From Parvimonas sp035282405 (GTDB lineage: Bacteria > Bacillota > Clostridia > Tissierellales > Peptoniphilaceae), in the NCBI RefSeq assembly GCF_035282405.1, contig NZ_JAYKBP010000003.1:102061-166060 (forward strand): a stretch of DNA of 64,000 nt. The letters are read 5' to 3'. The position numbers and the translations under genes were made by a program. How positions within the stretch are numbered: position 1 is the first letter of the stretch; each line of letters begins with the position of its first letter. The notes under the pieces are model-generated. The model was not told the DNA's origin, did not search any database, and worked only from the letters and a program-made list of their open reading frames with translations. Below are positions 62,624 to 64,000 of this stretch, piece by piece.

Positions 62624-63633
62624 TGGATGATATTAAAATAATGGCGATAGAGAGCAGTTGTGATGAAACAAGTGTTGCTGTTGTAAAAAACGGTAGAGAA
62701 ATTATTTCAAATATAATTTCTTCTCAAATAGATATGCATAAAAAGTTTGGTGGGGTAGTCCCTGAGGTTGCAAGTAGAATGCATTTGGAGGTAATCAATA
62801 ATATAGTAAGAGAGGCTTTGGAAGAAGCAAAAATTACTTTAGATGATATCGATGCAATAGCTGTAACTAAAGGGCCTGGTCTTGTAGGGGCTTTGCTTGT
62901 TGGAATTTCAGAAGCAAAGGCGTTATCCTATGCTTGTAAAAAGCCACTAGTTGGAGTTAATCACATGAAAGGCCATATATGTGCAACTTTTATAACTCAT
63001 AAAGAATTAGAACCTCCGTTTATCTGCCTTTTAGTTTCTGGAGGACATACTTATCTAGTTCATGTAAAAGACTATAATAATATGGAAGTAATTGGAAAGA
63101 CTATTGATGATGCCTGTGGAGAGGCTTATGATAAAGTTGCAAGATGTTTAGAAATGAATTACCCTGGTGGTCCTGAAGTTGAAAGACTTGCAAAACTTGG
63201 AAATGATGAGGCGATAGATTTTCCAAGAGTAATGCTTGATAAAAATAGTTATAATTTTAGTTTTAGTGGACTTAAAACAGCTGTGCTTAATTATTTAAAC
63301 AGTAAAAAGCAAAAAAACGAAGAAATATCAAAGGCAGATGTTTGTGCAAGTTTTCAAAGGGCTGTTTTTGATGTGTTGATTTATAAAACTGAAAAGCTAA
63401 TGAAAGAGAAAAACTTAGATACTCTTGTCGTGTCAGGTGGGGTATCTGCAAATAATACATTAAGAGAAGAAATAAATAAAATGTGTGAAAGTAATAATTT
63501 TAAATCATATTTTCCGGATAAAGTACTTTGCACAGATAATGCAGCTATGATTGCGTCATCAGGATATTATGAGTATATTTTTGGAGTAAGAAGTGATTTA
63601 ACACTAAATGTTGAGCCGAATTTGGAGCTATAA
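62623..63633 (+). CDS. tsaD: tRNA N6-threonylcarbamoyladenosine synthase subunit TsaD
   Basis: The ATG at 62623 overlaps the last base of the rimI stop; a TTG at 62620 is less likely. The 336-aa protein has [14 protein letters not shown] at the N-terminus, [11 protein letters not shown] with the metal-binding His residues, VSGGHTYLV and [13 protein letters not shown]. TsaD transfers the threonylcarbamoyl group to A37 of ANN-decoding tRNAs. It closes the tsaE-tsaB-rimI-tsaD operon; tsaC is not in the window. Confidence 0.96.
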   Translation: MDDIKIMAIESSCDETSVAVVKNGREIISNIISSQIDMHKKFGGVVPEVASRMHLEVINNIVREALEEAKITLDDIDAIAVTKGPGLVGALLVGISEAKALSYACKKPLVGVNHMKGHICATFITHKELEPPFICLLVSGGHTYLVHVKDYNNMEVIGKTIDDACGEAYDKVARCLEMNYPGGPEVERLAKLGNDEAIDFPRVMLDKNSYNFSFSGLKTAVLNYLNSKKQKNEEISKADVCASFQRAVFDVLIYKTEKLMKEKNLDTLVVSGGVSANNTLREEINKMCESNNFKSYFPDKVLCTDNAAMIASSGYYEYIFGVRSDLTLNVEPNLEL

Positions 63634-63661
63634 AATTATCAAAAAATTTTGTGAAAAAGTG

Positions 63662-63690
63662 TTGACAATGAAAAAAATAAAGTGTATAAT
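63662..63690 (+). promoter_or_regulatory. Consensus promoter P1 of the tRNA genes
   Basis: TTGACA (63662-63667), a 17-base spacer and TATAAT (63685-63690), all consensus. Confidence 0.87.
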
Positions 63691-63759
63691 ATTCGGGTAA
63701 CTGTTTGACAAGTATGTTTTAAAGAAAGATTTAATCGTATTAAAACTTTAAAAAAAGTA

Positions 63760-63788
63760 TTGACAAATTACAAGTTATGATATATAAT
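63760..63788 (+). promoter_or_regulatory. Consensus promoter P2 of the tRNA genes
   Basis: TTGACA (63760-63765), a 17-base spacer and TATAAT (63783-63788), 40 bases before tRNA-Glu. Two such promoters in tandem are typical of stable-RNA operons. Confidence 0.87.
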
Positions 63789-63827
63789 TATTAGGCAGTC
63801 AATTTTAGAATAAGGATTGATTGATGA

Positions 63828-63902
63828 GGCCCCATGGTCAAGCGGTTAAGACATCGCCCTTTCACGGCGGTAACCCGGGTTCGAATCCCGGTGGGGTCAC
63901 CA
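63828..63902 (+). tRNA. tRNA-Glu (anticodon TTC)
   Basis: GGCCCCA pairs with TGGGGTC (one G-T pair). The anticodon stem-loop TCGCC-CTTTCAC-GGCGG places TTC at 63861-63863, and GGTTCGAATCC is the T loop. CCA is encoded (63900-63902). It charges with glutamate. Confidence 0.97.
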
Positions 63903-63934
63903 CTTTATTTTTAATTGGTTTGTTGGTTATATTT

Positions 63935-64000
63935 GGGCGCATAGCTCAGTTGGGAGAGCATCTGCCTTACAAGCAGGGGGTCATAGGTTCGAGCCCTATT
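63935..64000 (+). tRNA. tRNA-Val (anticodon TAC), cut at the window end
   Basis: The gene starts GGGCGCATAGCTCAG, with anticodon stem-loop TCTGC-CTTACAA-GCAGG (anticodon TAC) and the beginning of the T arm. The 3' acceptor strand lies beyond the window. Confidence 0.94.

Overview
The window is about 64 kb of a very A+T-rich, low-GC Gram-positive chromosome. Gene order (gdpP-rplI-dnaB, DnaD and DnaI-like helicase loaders, T-box leaders, RNase Y, MscL, tsaE/tsaB/rimI/tsaD), strong AGGAGG ribosome sites and a glycyl-radical enzyme pair suggest an anaerobic Firmicute of the Tissierellia/Peptoniphilaceae type; Parvimonas is my best guess, from general resemblance only. Almost all genes lie on the + strand. 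The left end cuts gdpP and the right end cuts a tRNA-Val gene.

Layout: 1-8.9 kb is a housekeeping block (c-di-AMP phosphodiesterase, L9, replicative helicase and loaders, AI-2E transporter, SerRS, D,D-carboxypeptidase). 9-16.6 kb holds a Nudix hydrolase, EamA transporter, pseudouridine synthase, ClC channel, DUF819 and DUF1275 membrane proteins and TrmL. 16.2-18.0 kb is a decayed tandem duplication: two paralogous membrane proteins with L7/L12-like repeats, separated by a fragment of trmL that carries a 249-bp in-frame internal deletion. 18.0-19.8 kb is an ABC-F gene behind a four-codon leader ORF and a transcription attenuator. 19.9-25.7 kb is the most notable locus: a thiazole/oxazole-modified peptide cluster of the streptolysin S type (SagC-, SagD/YcaO- and SagB-like enzymes, a 54-aa precursor with a C-Y-A-C6-W core, a strong hairpin, an M50 membrane protease and an ABC exporter).

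25.8-34.7 kb: FHA protein, RodA/FtsW and a class B PBP form a cell-wall operon, followed by PepF, a TcaA-like membrane protein, a lipoprotein and MgtC. 34.7-46.9 kb: T-box-controlled tyrS, udk, ybaK-like, mobA-like, rny, small accessory genes, mscL, hisS and T-box-controlled thrS. A 66-bp GC-rich repeat is present as a five-copy array at 41.86-42.19 kb and as one inverted copy at 46.97-47.04 kb; both abut a terminator stem. 47-51.4 kb: a Crp-family regulator with a CPBP protease, divergent from a dicarboxylate/amino-acid symporter, then DUF4180 and cupin genes. 51.5-54.9 kb: small accessory modules (YbgA plus a TIGR02328-type protein; a 600-aa protein with a candidate nuclease domain) bordered by copies of a second dispersed repeat. 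55-57.4 kb: YjjI/YjjW glycyl-radical enzyme and activase. 57.6-60.9 kb: a large leucine-rich-repeat surface protein with an unusual internal sorting-signal-like segment. 61-63.6 kb: t6A genes with rimI. 63.66-64 kb: tandem consensus promoters and tRNA-Glu, tRNA-Val.

All family calls come from reading motifs and translations; no database search was run.
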